Assembly (NCBI GenBank): GCA_024763535.1
Contig: JANTFH010000011.1
Span: 1-59,045, forward strand
From: Thermodesulfobacteriota bacterium
GTDB lineage: Bacteria; Desulfobacterota; Anaeroferrophillalia; Anaeroferrophillales; Tharpellaceae
Direction: 5' to 3'
Length of the DNA stretch: 59,045 nucleotides
Position numbers and translations under genes: made by a program. This document shows positions 8,498 through 16,697 of the stretch, one piece after another. A model generated the notes under the pieces. That model was not told the DNA's origin and ran no database searches. It saw nothing but the letters and a program-made list of their open reading frames with translations. The first letter of the stretch is position 1, and every line of letters starts with the position of its first letter.

Positions 8498-9433
8498 TCA
8501 CCCTCGATAAAGCTTATTGCTTGACGGACGACCGAAAAGTCCGGCAGGTTTAACCAGAATAACCAGAATCATAATCGCGTAGGCGATCCCGTCACCGTAG
8601 GAAGAGGAGATATAACCGGCGCCGAAAACCTCGGCCAAACCGAGAATTCCGCCGCCGAGAATGGCTCCGGGAATACTGCCGATACCGCCCAGAACCGCCG
8701 CGGCAAAAGCCTTGATCCCGGCAAGATAACCCATCGTCGGATAGACCGCATTATAGTAAAGACCAACTAAAATTCCGGCAACCCCGCCGAGACCTGAGCC
8801 TAAAGCAAAGGTATACGAAACCACCCGGTCGACATTCACCCCCATCAACGCCGCGGCCGTCTGATCCTGAGCGATCGCCCGCATCGCCCGGCCGAGCCGG
8901 GTATAGTGGACAATCAGCTGCAGCACCACCATCAGAATGACTGCCGTCAGCAAAATAACCACCTGCAGCCAGCTGACAACCACCTCACCGAACTGCAGGG
9001 CTGGAGCAAAAAGAAAAACGGGAATTACGGCCCGGGGAAAGGATCTGATCTGCCCCCCCCAGATTAAAAGAGCGAGATTCTGAAGAAAGATGGACATTCC
9101 GATGGCGGTAATCAGGGCCGCCAGACGGGGAGACCGGCGCAGTGGCCGATAGGCGACAAGATCAAGCAGAACTCCGGCCAGAGCGCATACCAGTACGGCA
9201 ATGGTTACCGCCAGAACAAAGGGAAGACCAACCCCGAAAAAACCACTGACCAGAGAAAAGCTGAGAAAAGCTCCCAGCATGTAGATCTCACCGTGGGCAA
9301 AATTGATCAGCTGAATAACCCCGTAAACCATGGTGTAACCCACGGCGATCAGGGCATAGATACTGCCCAGGGTCATTCCGTTGACAAACTGCTGTAGAAA
9401 CAGTGAGGATTGTTCAAGTAAAGTGGTCGGCAT
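8498..9433 (-). CDS. livH: Branched-chain amino acid ABC transporter permease LivH
   Basis: A 311-aa polytopic permease. The LivH hallmarks NGMTLGSIYALIAVGYTMVYG and INFAHGEIYMLGAF are near the N-terminus, RAIAQDQTAAALMGVN forms the coupling loop, and VLGGIGSIPGAILGG lies near the C-terminus. The ATG at 9433 lacks an obvious ribosome binding site. It is followed at once by livM, and separated from the binding-protein gene by a 264-nt gap that holds a perfect palindrome. Confidence 0.93.
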   Translation of the reverse strand: MPTTLLEQSSLFLQQFVNGMTLGSIYALIAVGYTMVYGVIQLINFAHGEIYMLGAFLSFSLVSGFFGVGLPFVLAVTIAVLVCALAGVLLDLVAYRPLRRSPRLAALITAIGMSIFLQNLALLIWGGQIRSFPRAVIPVFLFAPALQFGEVVVSWLQVVILLTAVILMVVLQLIVHYTRLGRAMRAIAQDQTAAALMGVNVDRVVSYTFALGSGLGGVAGILVGLYYNAVYPTMGYLAGIKAFAAAVLGGIGSIPGAILGGGILGLAEVFGAGYISSSYGDGIAYAIMILVILVKPAGLFGRPSSNKLYRG

Positions 9434-9609
9434 TTGGAATTTACATCACTTGAGACAATAAAAAGGTGTCGGAAAACTCAATCGTATCCGGTTTGCGTAT
9501 GGCAACCCGGTCTATATGATAATATTTTTTGCAAAAAGAGTAACTGTTCAGCCGGATCTCATAAAGCTATAGCAAATGGTATCGAACTTTGCTTCGCCCT
9601 GTTTCACAC

Positions 9610-9634
9610 GGGGACAGAATTGAATTCTGTCCCC
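9610..9634. repeat. Perfect 12-bp-arm palindrome (REP-like)
   Basis: Arms GGGGACAGAATT and AATTCTGTCCCC flank a single central base. The element lies in the 264-nt gap between the binding-protein gene and livH. Similar GGGACAG...CTGTCCC palindromes occur with REP-associated (IS200-like) transposases in many proteobacteria; that link is from memory, and no transposase is in this window. In the transcript it would form a strong hairpin with no U-tract after it. It might tune binding protein versus permease expression. Confidence 0.7.
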
Positions 9635-9697
9635 AAATCGAGACGGTTTGAGGAGGTTGCTGAATAGTTACCAAAAAGATAATCTTGACGCGGAAAC

Positions 9698-10834
9698 TTA
9701 ACGCAGCTGCTCACCGGCACTGACCCACCGGCCGTCCCGAATCATCTTGACCAAGGCGGCTTTTAGACAGTCACCGTTTTCATCGAAATAGGTTGCCCCG
9801 GTAATCCCCTGATAGGCTTTTTCCGGTGACGAGACCCCGGCCAGCCAGGCCCGCACTTTTCCCCGATCAAGACCGACGGCGGCAATAGCGGCCGCCGCCA
9901 TCCCGACCGCGTCATAGGTATTGGCGGCAAACCAGTTAGGTTCAAGCGAAAATTTCTCCCGATAGTGCTCAACAAAATCATTAACCCGAGCCCCGCCCTG
10001 GTCAGCCAGAAAAGGGGTGGTTACAAACAGACCTTCGGCATCGGGATTTTTCAACAGAACCGCATCATCGAGACCGTCGGCCCCGAAAAAGGCGCACTTC
10101 AGCCCCAGACTACGGGCCTGGGAGATAATAAGCGTTGCCTGCGGTGCATAGCCGGCAATAAAGACGGCATCGGGCCGCAGCATCTTGAATTTACTCAGCT
10201 GGGCCTTAAAATCAGCGGTTTTCGCCATGTAGGATTCGGCTCCGACAATTCGCAGACCAAGTTTTTCAGCCGCTTTTGTGAAGGCATCTTTAAGCCCCAG
10301 AGCATAATCATTGACTTCGTAAAAAATAGCAACCTTTTTAAATTTTTTTACCTTTTCGGCATAAGCGGCCAGAAAATCACCCTGAAAATCATCCCTATAG
10401 ACATTGCGGAAATAGTAGGAACTCAATCTGCCGATCTCGGGGTTGGTGGATGCCGGAGTGATTGCCGGCAGCCCAGCCTCTTTATAGATCGGCAGAGCCG
10501 CCAGAGTCGCCGAACTGCAGAGATGACCGATAACGATCACTACCTGAGGATCATGGGCGAAACGGGTAGCCACCGCCGCCGCCTCCTGAGGATCGCAGAG
10601 CTCGTCAGCTAAAACAATTTCCACCATCCTGCCATTAATACCACCACTGGCATTTATCTCATCTTCTTTTAAGAGGGCGCCGTTTTTTATCCCCTCACCG
10701 AACGAAGCCAGGGGGCCGGTAAAGGGAGCGGCTACCGGAATCTTGATCTTTTCCGCCTGAGCCCAGACCGACCCTGCGCTTAGAGAGAGCAGAACTAAGC
10801 CTGCCAGTACCAGAAAAAACCGGCCCGTATTCAT
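9698..10834 (-). CDS. Branched-chain amino acid ABC transporter substrate-binding protein
   Basis: A 378-aa periplasmic binding protein (type 1 fold) of the LivJ/LivK group. The start MNTGRFFLVLAGLVLLSLSA with AQA before the mature region is a typical Sec signal peptide. The mature part begins KIKIPVAAPFTGPLASFGEG, the usual first strand and ligand loop, followed by GHLCSSATLAA and SSYYFRNVYRDD. ATG 10834 is the first start that gives a signal peptide; a GAGGAG lies 13 nt upstream, rather far. It is the first gene of the liv set and lies 17 nt after the HD hydrolase gene. The ligand may be a branched-chain or other amino acid. Confidence 0.92.
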   Translation of the reverse strand: MNTGRFFLVLAGLVLLSLSAGSVWAQAEKIKIPVAAPFTGPLASFGEGIKNGALLKEDEINASGGINGRMVEIVLADELCDPQEAAAVATRFAHDPQVVIVIGHLCSSATLAALPIYKEAGLPAITPASTNPEIGRLSSYYFRNVYRDDFQGDFLAAYAEKVKKFKKVAIFYEVNDYALGLKDAFTKAAEKLGLRIVGAESYMAKTADFKAQLSKFKMLRPDAVFIAGYAPQATLIISQARSLGLKCAFFGADGLDDAVLLKNPDAEGLFVTTPFLADQGGARVNDFVEHYREKFSLEPNWFAANTYDAVGMAAAAIAAVGLDRGKVRAWLAGVSSPEKAYQGITGATYFDENGDCLKAALVKMIRDGRWVSAGEQLR

Positions 10835-10851
10835 CGTCAGAAAATTTCTCC

Positions 10852-11454
10852 TCAATCCGATTCTCCCGGATTTTTCCCGTTGACCCACCACTCGTTGCTC
10901 TCTTTGCTGAACCACCATGAGGCCCAGTCACCATCTGTAAGTGCCCGGCCCAGACTACGGCCCGAATCGGTCAAAAGACGCTGACTGGCGACCATCAACC
11001 ATTTTCGGGCATAAGGGTTACCGAGATCATGCTGTTCCTTGACCAGCGCCATCAAAGCCAGCTGATCCGCATCAGCGGCAAGCTGTGCCTCAACGCTCTC
11101 TTTAGCTTCAAACTCGGTAATCAGCGATTTAACCTCGGCGCCGAAAAAGAGCGGCCGGCACATGTCATCCAAGGCTCCACTCTCATCGACTCTGATATAT
11201 TTCTTATTCACATAGTTGTGATCCCCGGTTCGGGATTCAAGCATATCGTGCAGGAGACAGAGTCTTAAGATCTTGTTCTCATCAACCTCCCGACCCTGCT
11301 TGTGCTCCATCTTAACCAGGGTATAGGCAGTAATCATGGTCTGAAACACATGTTCAGCCACGGATTCCTTACCGCTGCCTAAAAACTGCAGGCCGCTGCG
11401 CGGTGTCCGTCTAAGCATCGACGCGGTAAATAGAAACTCGGCCAGATCCTTCAC
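10852..11454 (-). CDS. HD-domain hydrolase (YfbR/HDDC2-like)
   Basis: A 200-aa protein of the HD phosphohydrolase superfamily. The metal ligands appear as SVAEHVFQT, the central CLLHDMLESRTGDH and a later ADADQLALMAL, the order seen in YfbR/HDDC2-type 5'-deoxynucleotidases. The C-terminal 30 residues are rich in Trp and Asn and look lineage-specific. The GTG start (11454) overlaps the upstream gene's TGA by four bases (GTGA), so translation is probably coupled. The nucleotide substrate is inferred from the family only. Confidence 0.82.
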   Translation of the reverse strand: MKDLAEFLFTASMLRRTPRSGLQFLGSGKESVAEHVFQTMITAYTLVKMEHKQGREVDENKILRLCLLHDMLESRTGDHNYVNKKYIRVDESGALDDMCRPLFFGAEVKSLITEFEAKESVEAQLAADADQLALMALVKEQHDLGNPYARKWLMVASQRLLTDSGRSLGRALTDGDWASWWFSKESNEWWVNGKNPGESD

Positions 11455-11753
11455 AACCCTAAGGCCTCAAGTTCACGCAGACGTTCAAGAATCATACTCT
11501 TTTTAATCCGGGCGGCATCATACGCCATCTCGTCTCCGGCCTCGAAAGCGGCGGCGATATCCCGATCGATCCGGGCAATACCGGCCGCCAGACGGGTATA
11601 CGACTCTTTCAACTCCTCAGAAACCGACTCCAGATTTTCGTCAAGATCATCCAGGGTCTTCCGCACCCAGTCGGGATCGTTAAAACGATCGACCTCGGCG
11701 CCGGAATCCTCGGGACTTTTTTTGATACTGCGATGGTTGTTGGATTCATCCAT
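11451..11753 (-). CDS. Small conserved-looking coiled-coil protein of unknown function
   Basis: A 100-aa acidic, soluble protein with no signal peptide or membrane segment. After a disordered N-terminus, residues from about 30 on are nearly all helical heptads (e.g. LDENLESVSEELKESYTRL and MILERLRELEALGL), suggesting a coiled-coil dimer. I do not recognise a family. It lies 13 nt after yraN and overlaps the HD hydrolase gene by four bases, so the three are likely one transcript. The tight packing and codon use like the neighbours argue that it is a real gene. Confidence 0.7.
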   Translation of the reverse strand: MDESNNHRSIKKSPEDSGAEVDRFNDPDWVRKTLDDLDENLESVSEELKESYTRLAAGIARIDRDIAAAFEAGDEMAYDAARIKKSMILERLRELEALGL

Positions 11754-11766
11754 AATTTAGCACCCT

Positions 11767-12144
11767 CTATAATTCGCCGGGGAAAGCATCCTGAAACCAC
11801 TCAATCTTGGGCGATGAAGCAGGGTTCGTATCCGCGACAATGGCAATCACGTCAAAACGGAGATCACCCTCCCAGGGGTAGCGGTTCAGATACCAGCCTG
11901 CGGTTTTGATTAAACGTCTCTGTTTTGCCCGCGAAACCGCTTCCTCAGGCGCCACTAAAGCCCCCGGCCGACGGGTTTTAACCTCACAGAAAACCAACTC
12001 GGCATCGGTGCGGGCTATAATATCAATCTCCCCGAAACGGCAACTGAAACCCCGTGCTACAATCCGGTAGTTATGGCGCTCAAGAAAGAGAGCCGCCTGC
12101 GCTTCTCCCCAGCGTCCCAGAGTATGACGGACATCACTGCTCAT
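11767..12144 (-). CDS. yraN: YraN/UPF0102-family nuclease-like protein
   Basis: A 125-aa protein of the YraN family, which has a PD-(D/E)XK nuclease-like core. Visible motifs are GRWGEAQAALFLERHNYRI, CRFGEIDIIA with the acidic pair, and VFCEVKTRR. Its cellular role is unsettled; it is generally linked to DNA processing. It starts at ATG 12144 one base after the rnhB stop codon, and the rnhB-yraN pair is a widespread arrangement. Confidence 0.9.
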   Translation of the reverse strand: MSSDVRHTLGRWGEAQAALFLERHNYRIVARGFSCRFGEIDIIARTDAELVFCEVKTRRPGALVAPEEAVSRAKQRRLIKTAGWYLNRYPWEGDLRFDVIAIVADTNPASSPKIEWFQDAFPGEL

Positions 12145-12145
12145 A

Positions 12146-12718
12146 TCACGCTATCGCCTTATAAGCAAAGGTTTGACGATGCAGAGGTGACCGACCGTAA
12201 CGGGTCAGGGCCTGTCGATGAGCCAAAGTACCATAGCCTTTATGCCGGGCGAAACCATATCGGGGAAAGAGATTATCGTAATAGAGCATCTGCCGATCGC
12301 GAACAACTTTAGCAATGATCGAAGCGGCCGCAACCGGCAGACAGAGCGCATCACCCCGGATTAAAGGGTATTGAGGAAGGTTTAAGGGCAGACGCTGCCG
12401 ACCGTCAACAACCACCAGATCGCAATCCCGGTTGAGCCCAACCAGAGCTTTGACCATCGCCTGCAGTGAAGCTTTTAGGATATCGGTACGGTCTATCTCG
12501 GCGGCGGAGACCACGCCGATACCGATGGAGTTGCCGGCCGCAACCAGGCGGCTGAAAATCAGATCCCGCCGGGCCGGGGTAAGTTTTTTGGAATCATCAA
12601 CCCCGGCCAGCGCAAAACCAGGCCGCAGAAGAACTGCGGCGGCAACCACCGGACCGGCAAGACAACCCCGGCCGACTTCATCTACGCCAACCACAGCGGG
12701 CCGTCCCAGGCGGGCCAT
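12146..12718 (-). CDS. rnhB: Ribonuclease HII
   Basis: A 190-aa enzyme that cuts RNA in RNA-DNA hybrids and single ribonucleotides in DNA. The catalytic GVDEVGRGCLAGPVVAAAV stretch, the VVVDG acidic strand and the conserved SIIAKVVRDR helix are all present. The usual length is about 190-220 aa. ATG 12718 has only a weak ribosome binding site. A terminator hairpin lies between rplS and this gene, so it may depend on read-through or a promoter within 12719-12776. Confidence 0.94.
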   Translation of the reverse strand: MARLGRPAVVGVDEVGRGCLAGPVVAAAVLLRPGFALAGVDDSKKLTPARRDLIFSRLVAAGNSIGIGVVSAAEIDRTDILKASLQAMVKALVGLNRDCDLVVVDGRQRLPLNLPQYPLIRGDALCLPVAAASIIAKVVRDRQMLYYDNLFPRYGFARHKGYGTLAHRQALTRYGRSPLHRQTFAYKAIA

Positions 12719-12769
12719 AATAGAGTTTAATGCTTCTATCGCCAGGCCACCGAAAGGGATTATTTTAGC

Positions 12770-12806
12770 AGAAAAAGGAGGTTGAGATAACTTTCCCTCA
12801 ACCTCC
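12770..12806 (-). terminator. Rho-independent terminator after rplS
   Basis: Read on the minus strand, GGAGGTTGAG (12806-12797) pairs perfectly with CTCAACCTCC (12786-12777) around a 10-nt loop, followed by TTTTTC. It lies 14 nt after the rplS stop codon, so it probably ends or attenuates the ffh-rplS transcript before rnhB. Confidence 0.85.
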
Positions 12807-12819
12807 GGACAGAAATGAT

Positions 12820-13161
12820 TTAGTTTATGGTCCGAATCCGGGCCGCTTTACCCCGAAGTTTCCGCATATAGTAGAGTTTTGCCCGCCGTACTCGACCCTG
12901 GTTGACCAACTCAATCTTATCGACCATGGGTGAGTGCACGGGAAAGGTTCTCTCCACCCCGATACCACCGGAAACCTTACGCACGGTGAAGGTCTCGCGA
13001 TTGCTTTCACCCTGACGGCGCAGGACAAAGCCCTGGAAAATCTGAATCCGCTGTTTTTCACCCTCACGGATTTTTACATGAACTTTCAAGGTATCACCAG
13101 CCTTAAACTGGGGAACATCCATCCGCATGCTGTTCTGTTCGATCTGTTCAATTGTGTTCAT
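12820..13161 (-). CDS. rplS: 50S ribosomal protein L19
   Basis: A 113-aa ribosomal protein at the 30S-50S interface. The sequence contains the L19 hallmarks [33 protein letters not shown] and [22 protein letters not shown] 13161 has GTAGGA just upstream. It follows trmD, as in the rpsP-rimM-trmD-rplS operon of many bacteria, and is directly followed by a terminator. Confidence 0.97.
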   Translation of the reverse strand: MNTIEQIEQNSMRMDVPQFKAGDTLKVHVKIREGEKQRIQIFQGFVLRRQGESNRETFTVRKVSGGIGVERTFPVHSPMVDKIELVNQGRVRRAKLYYMRKLRGKAARIRTIN

Positions 13162-13258
13162 TGTCCTACTTCTCCCGGAAGAAACTTATCGGCACCCGTC
13201 GTTGGGACCGAAGCTTATTTTACAACTTAAAATATGGTTGAAAACGAAAACTTAAAAA

Positions 13259-13984
13259 CTATTTCTGCTGTTGCCACTCTTCTATCTGAGAGATCTCCGC
13301 CGCACTCAGATCGGCTTCCCGCAAAAGATCGGGACGCCGCTCAAAGGTTCGCCGGAGCGCCTGCTGCCGCCGCCACTCCCGAATTTTAGCATGGTGTCCT
13401 GAAAGTAGAACCTCAGGAACCTTATCACCGGCAAACTCGGCCGGCCGGGTGTAGTGTGGATACTCAAGCAGGGGCGAAAAGCTCTCCTCCGCCAGTGACT
13501 CAGCCGAACCCAAAACCCCGGGCCGTAACCGGATGATCGCATCGATCATCACCATCGCCGGCAACTCACCCCCGGTCAGGATATAGTCACCTAAACTCAC
13601 TTCCCGGTCAATCCGGCGGTTTATCCTCTCATCCACCCCTTCATAGTGGGGGCAGAAGAAAACCAGCTGTTCCCGCGTCGAGAGTTCCTGAGCCAGTTTC
13701 TGGGTAAACGGTTCACCCGCCGGAGAGGGCACGATAACCTCGCCGGCAAGATCGGGGCGACGCAGATCGGTAAGCGCCCGGCAAACCGGCTCCGGCCGCA
13801 TGACCATGCCGGCACCGCCGCCATAAGGGTAGTCATCCACCACCCGATGGCGGTCATGACAGTAATCCCGCAGATTGTGAACCTCTAAACTGAACTTATT
13901 GTTATCCAGCGCCCGGCGCATGATACTCTCGGCAAACGGAGAATCAAACATACCGGGAAAGATTGTCAGAACATCAACAATCAT
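13259..13984 (-). CDS. trmD: tRNA (guanine37-N1)-methyltransferase
   Basis: A 241-aa SPOUT-class methyltransferase that makes m1G37 in tRNA, preventing frameshifts. The knot motifs YPYGGGAGMVMRPEP, FCPHYEGVDER and DYILTGGELPAMVMIDA are intact. The ATG (13984) overlaps the rimM stop codon by four bases (ATGA). The length is normal for the family. Confidence 0.97.
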   Translation of the reverse strand: MIVDVLTIFPGMFDSPFAESIMRRALDNNKFSLEVHNLRDYCHDRHRVVDDYPYGGGAGMVMRPEPVCRALTDLRRPDLAGEVIVPSPAGEPFTQKLAQELSTREQLVFFCPHYEGVDERINRRIDREVSLGDYILTGGELPAMVMIDAIIRLRPGVLGSAESLAEESFSPLLEYPHYTRPAEFAGDKVPEVLLSGHHAKIREWRRQQALRRTFERRPDLLREADLSAAEISQIEEWQQQK

Positions 13985-14541
13985 TCTTTAATATCCGCTT
14001 CGCCGGCGCTCTCAGCCGTCCCGGCACCGTTACCGTCGGGATCAACGACAATACGCCCCGATTCAAGATCAATCTCTAAAATATAAGCTGCGACCGCCGG
14101 CAATAAGAGCTCGGGCCCGCTTCGGGCTGTGGCCTCGGGCCTGATAACATAAACCTCATGGAGCGCATTGCCCATGATTTCGCTTAAAAAACCGAGCGAT
14201 TTACCATCACGGGTTAAAACCGGTAGACCAATCAGCTGAAAATGATAATACTCATCCTCCGGCAGATCCGGCAGCTGGCGACCATTACAGACCAGTTGCC
14301 AACCCACCCGGGGCAGAACCTGGTCAATGGTTGAAAAGTCCGCCAGACGCAGAATATAAGCTCCTTTCTGCATCCGGTAAGCAAGCACGGTTACCGGCTC
14401 CGAAGTTCCATCCGGAGACTTAAGCATAACTCCCGGCAGTTTGAAGTTCTCCGGATCACATATCTCGGAACGAACCTTTACCTCTCCGCGCAGGCCGTGC
14501 GCCTTGACAATCTCGCCTAAGATTACCAGAGAATCCCGCAT
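13981..14541 (-). CDS. rimM: Ribosome maturation factor RimM
   Basis: A 186-aa 30S-assembly factor that binds S19. The N-terminal beta-barrel shows VILGEIVKAHGLRGEVKV, and the PRC-type C-terminal half ends with LLLPAVAAYILEIDLESGRI. It ends with an acidic tail beyond the usual stop. It is translationally coupled to trmD by an ATGA overlap and lies downstream of khpA. Confidence 0.95.
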   Translation of the reverse strand: MRDSLVILGEIVKAHGLRGEVKVRSEICDPENFKLPGVMLKSPDGTSEPVTVLAYRMQKGAYILRLADFSTIDQVLPRVGWQLVCNGRQLPDLPEDEYYHFQLIGLPVLTRDGKSLGFLSEIMGNALHEVYVIRPEATARSGPELLLPAVAAYILEIDLESGRIVVDPDGNGAGTAESAGEADIKE

Positions 14542-14595
14542 CAGTATAACCCGACCGCTGCCGGGATTACCGTCAAACCCGCCCCGAAAGGGTGC

Positions 14596-14829
14596 TTATT
14601 CAACGATCTCGAGACTGGCCCGACGGCCTTCTTTCGCGGCAGCCGCGCCCAGAATCGTCCGCATAGCCCGGGCAGTCTTGCCCTGGCGACCGATCACCTT
14701 GCCAAGATCTTTCTGGTTGACACTGAGTTCCAGCTGAACCGAATTTTCCTCTTCGCGTTCCGCAACCTCAACCTCGTCAGGATTATCAACCAACGCCTTC
14801 GCCAGGTACTCAACCAAATCTTTGTACAT
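14596..14829 (-). CDS. khpA: KH-domain RNA-binding protein KhpA
   Basis: A 77-aa single type II KH domain. The RNA-binding GXXG loop is visible in [17 protein letters not shown]. Members (YlqC/KhpA) sit between rpsP and rimM in many bacteria, as here, and bind RNA or assist cell-size control in Gram-positives; the role in this organism is unknown. Confidence 0.93.
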   Translation of the reverse strand: MYKDLVEYLAKALVDNPDEVEVAEREEENSVQLELSVNQKDLGKVIGRQGKTARAMRTILGAAAAKEGRRASLEIVE

Positions 14830-14882
14830 TGCTCTTCTCCAGCCACCAGTTTAACTGCAGGTGATAAGGGACTGCAAATTAC

Positions 14883-15143
14883 TTACGCCGAAACCTCGGA
14901 ACCGGCTTTACGGGCCTTTTTAATGATATTGGCCACGGTCTCGGTCGGGATTGCACCCTGACTGAGCCAGTAGTCAATCTTGTCATCTTTCAAGACAACC
15001 GTTGCCGGATCGTAATTGGGATCATAGGTACCGACGATATCAAGAAAACGACCATCACGCGGGGCCTCTGAATCAGCGGCAACAATCCGGTAGAAGGGTT
15101 TTTTCTTGGCCCCTCTCCGGGTCAATCTGAGTTTTACTGCCAT
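14883..15143 (-). CDS. rpsP: 30S ribosomal protein S16
   Basis: An 86-aa ribosomal protein beginning [20 protein letters not shown] with the conserved [14 protein letters not shown] segment. It lies 55 nt after ffh and 53 nt before khpA, in the widespread ffh-rpsP-khpA-rimM-trmD-rplS order. Confidence 0.97.
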   Translation of the reverse strand: MAVKLRLTRRGAKKKPFYRIVAADSEAPRDGRFLDIVGTYDPNYDPATVVLKDDKIDYWLSQGAIPTETVANIIKKARKAGSEVSA

Positions 15144-15198
15144 GAACTGTTTCTCCTTTAAAAAACTTACACCTTTGCATTAAGATACAAATTTATAT

Positions 15199-16539
15199 TT
15201 ACATTCCTAACTGCCCCATCATGCGTTTCATACCTTTAGGGCCCATTTTATTGAATTTTTTCATCATCTTTTTCATTTCCAGAAACTCTTTCAGCAGACG
15301 ATTGACATCCTGAACCGTAGTCCCGCTGCCGCGGGCGATACGTTTACGACGGCTGCCGTTGATCAGCCGATGATCCCGGCGCTCTTTATCCGTCATCGAA
15401 TTGATGATGGCCTCAATCTTGGCCAGCTGTTTATCGTCTAAGGCCTCGTCACCGAGCTTATCCTTGAGTTTACCCATACCCGGTATCATCTTCATAATAC
15501 CGCCGAGAGAGCCCATCTTTTTCAAACTCCGGAGCTGAGCCCGAAAGTCGTCCAGAGTAAACTGATTTTTGCGCAGTCTCTGGGCCAGCTCTTCCGCTTT
15601 CTTCTGATCGACCGAATCCTGAGCCTTCTCGATCAGGGTGAGCATGTCCCCCATGCCGAGAATCCGCGAAGCCATACGGTCGGGATGGAAGATGTCTAAA
15701 GCACTGAGTTTCTCACCTTCACCGACAAATTTGATCGGTTTGCCGGTAACCGCCTTAATCGACAGGGCTGCCCCGCCGCGGGCGTCACCATCAAGTTTGG
15801 TCAGCACCACCCCGCTGATATCCAGGGTTTCATCGAAGGTTTTGGCGATACTGACCGCTTCCTGACCGGTCATGGCATCGGCTACCAGTAAAATCTCATG
15901 GGGGTTGACGGCGGCCTTGATTTTCTCAAGTTCAGCCATCAATTTTTCATCAATCTGGAGCCGGCCGGCGGTATCGATAATTACCGTGTCATAACCCTGC
16001 TGCCGGGCCATCTCCTGAGCCTTGCGGCTTATTTTAACCGGGTCCTGAGTGGTTTCCGACGGAAAGACCGGCACATCGATCTGCCGTCCTAAACTCTGCA
16101 GCTGCTCAATCGCCGCCGGGCGATAGACATCGACCGGAACCAGCAGCGGTTTCCGCTTCTGCTTCTTCAGAGAAAGCGCCAGTTTCCCGGAGGATGTGGT
16201 TTTACCCGAACCCTGGAGTCCGACCATCATCACAATCACCGGGGGCGCGGCCGCCAGATCAAGACCGACGGCGGTGCCGCCCATCAGGGCGATCATCTCT
16301 TCATTGACAATCTTGATGAACTGCTGCGCCGGGGTCAGGCTCTCTAAGACCTCACTTCCCATCGAACGCTCACGCAGGGCCTTGACAAACTGCTTGACGA
16401 CGATAAAATTAACGTCGGCCTCGAGCAGGGTCAAACGCACCTCGCGCAGAGCATCCTTGACGTTATCTTCCGTCAAACGGGACTGACCGCGCAGCTTCTT
16501 AAAGGTTACATCAAGCTTATCAGACAGCGATTCAAACAT
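15199..16539 (-). CDS. ffh: Signal recognition particle protein Ffh
   Basis: A 446-aa SRP54-type GTPase that targets nascent membrane proteins to FtsY and the translocon. The GTPase motifs GLQGSGKTTSSGKLA, VDVYRPAAIEQL, DTAGRLQ and TKLDGDARGGAAL are present, followed by the Met-rich M domain ending EMKKMMKKFNKMGPKGMKRM. It is the first gene of the operon, behind a strong predicted promoter. Confidence 0.97.
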   Translation of the reverse strand: MFESLSDKLDVTFKKLRGQSRLTEDNVKDALREVRLTLLEADVNFIVVKQFVKALRERSMGSEVLESLTPAQQFIKIVNEEMIALMGGTAVGLDLAAAPPVIVMMVGLQGSGKTTSSGKLALSLKKQKRKPLLVPVDVYRPAAIEQLQSLGRQIDVPVFPSETTQDPVKISRKAQEMARQQGYDTVIIDTAGRLQIDEKLMAELEKIKAAVNPHEILLVADAMTGQEAVSIAKTFDETLDISGVVLTKLDGDARGGAALSIKAVTGKPIKFVGEGEKLSALDIFHPDRMASRILGMGDMLTLIEKAQDSVDQKKAEELAQRLRKNQFTLDDFRAQLRSLKKMGSLGGIMKMIPGMGKLKDKLGDEALDDKQLAKIEAIINSMTDKERRDHRLINGSRRKRIARGSGTTVQDVNRLLKEFLEMKKMMKKFNKMGPKGMKRMMGQLGM

Positions 16540-16646
16540 CTATTAAAGGGATTTCTCAAAAATATACAACGACTTATCCCATCCAGCAACGGGTCATGGC
16601 GGAAACAGGCGCACCTCTCCCGCCACGCAAAATTACGAAAGCGGTG

Positions 16647-16676
16647 ATAATAGACCACATACCCTGAAAAAGTCAA
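16647..16676 (-). promoter_or_regulatory. Sigma-70-type promoter of the ffh-rplS operon
   Basis: The minus strand shows -35 TTGACT (16676-16671), an 18-nt spacer and -10 TATTAT (16652-16647). A transcript would have a leader of about 100 nt before ffh. Inferred from consensus match only. Confidence 0.6.
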
Positions 16677-16697
16677 TCAAAAAAATCCCAGGTCGTA

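Noticed and set aside
9610-9634. Rho-independent terminator
   Set aside because: The hairpin is strong but no T-run follows on either strand.
9434-9667. A 77-codon plus-strand frame in the gap after livH
   Set aside because: It starts at TTG without a ribosome binding site, spans the palindrome and has no protein-like pattern.
9965-10612. A 215-codon plus-strand frame opposite the liv binding protein
   Set aside because: The minus-strand gene has a signal peptide and a clear fold; the plus-strand frame is a shadow.
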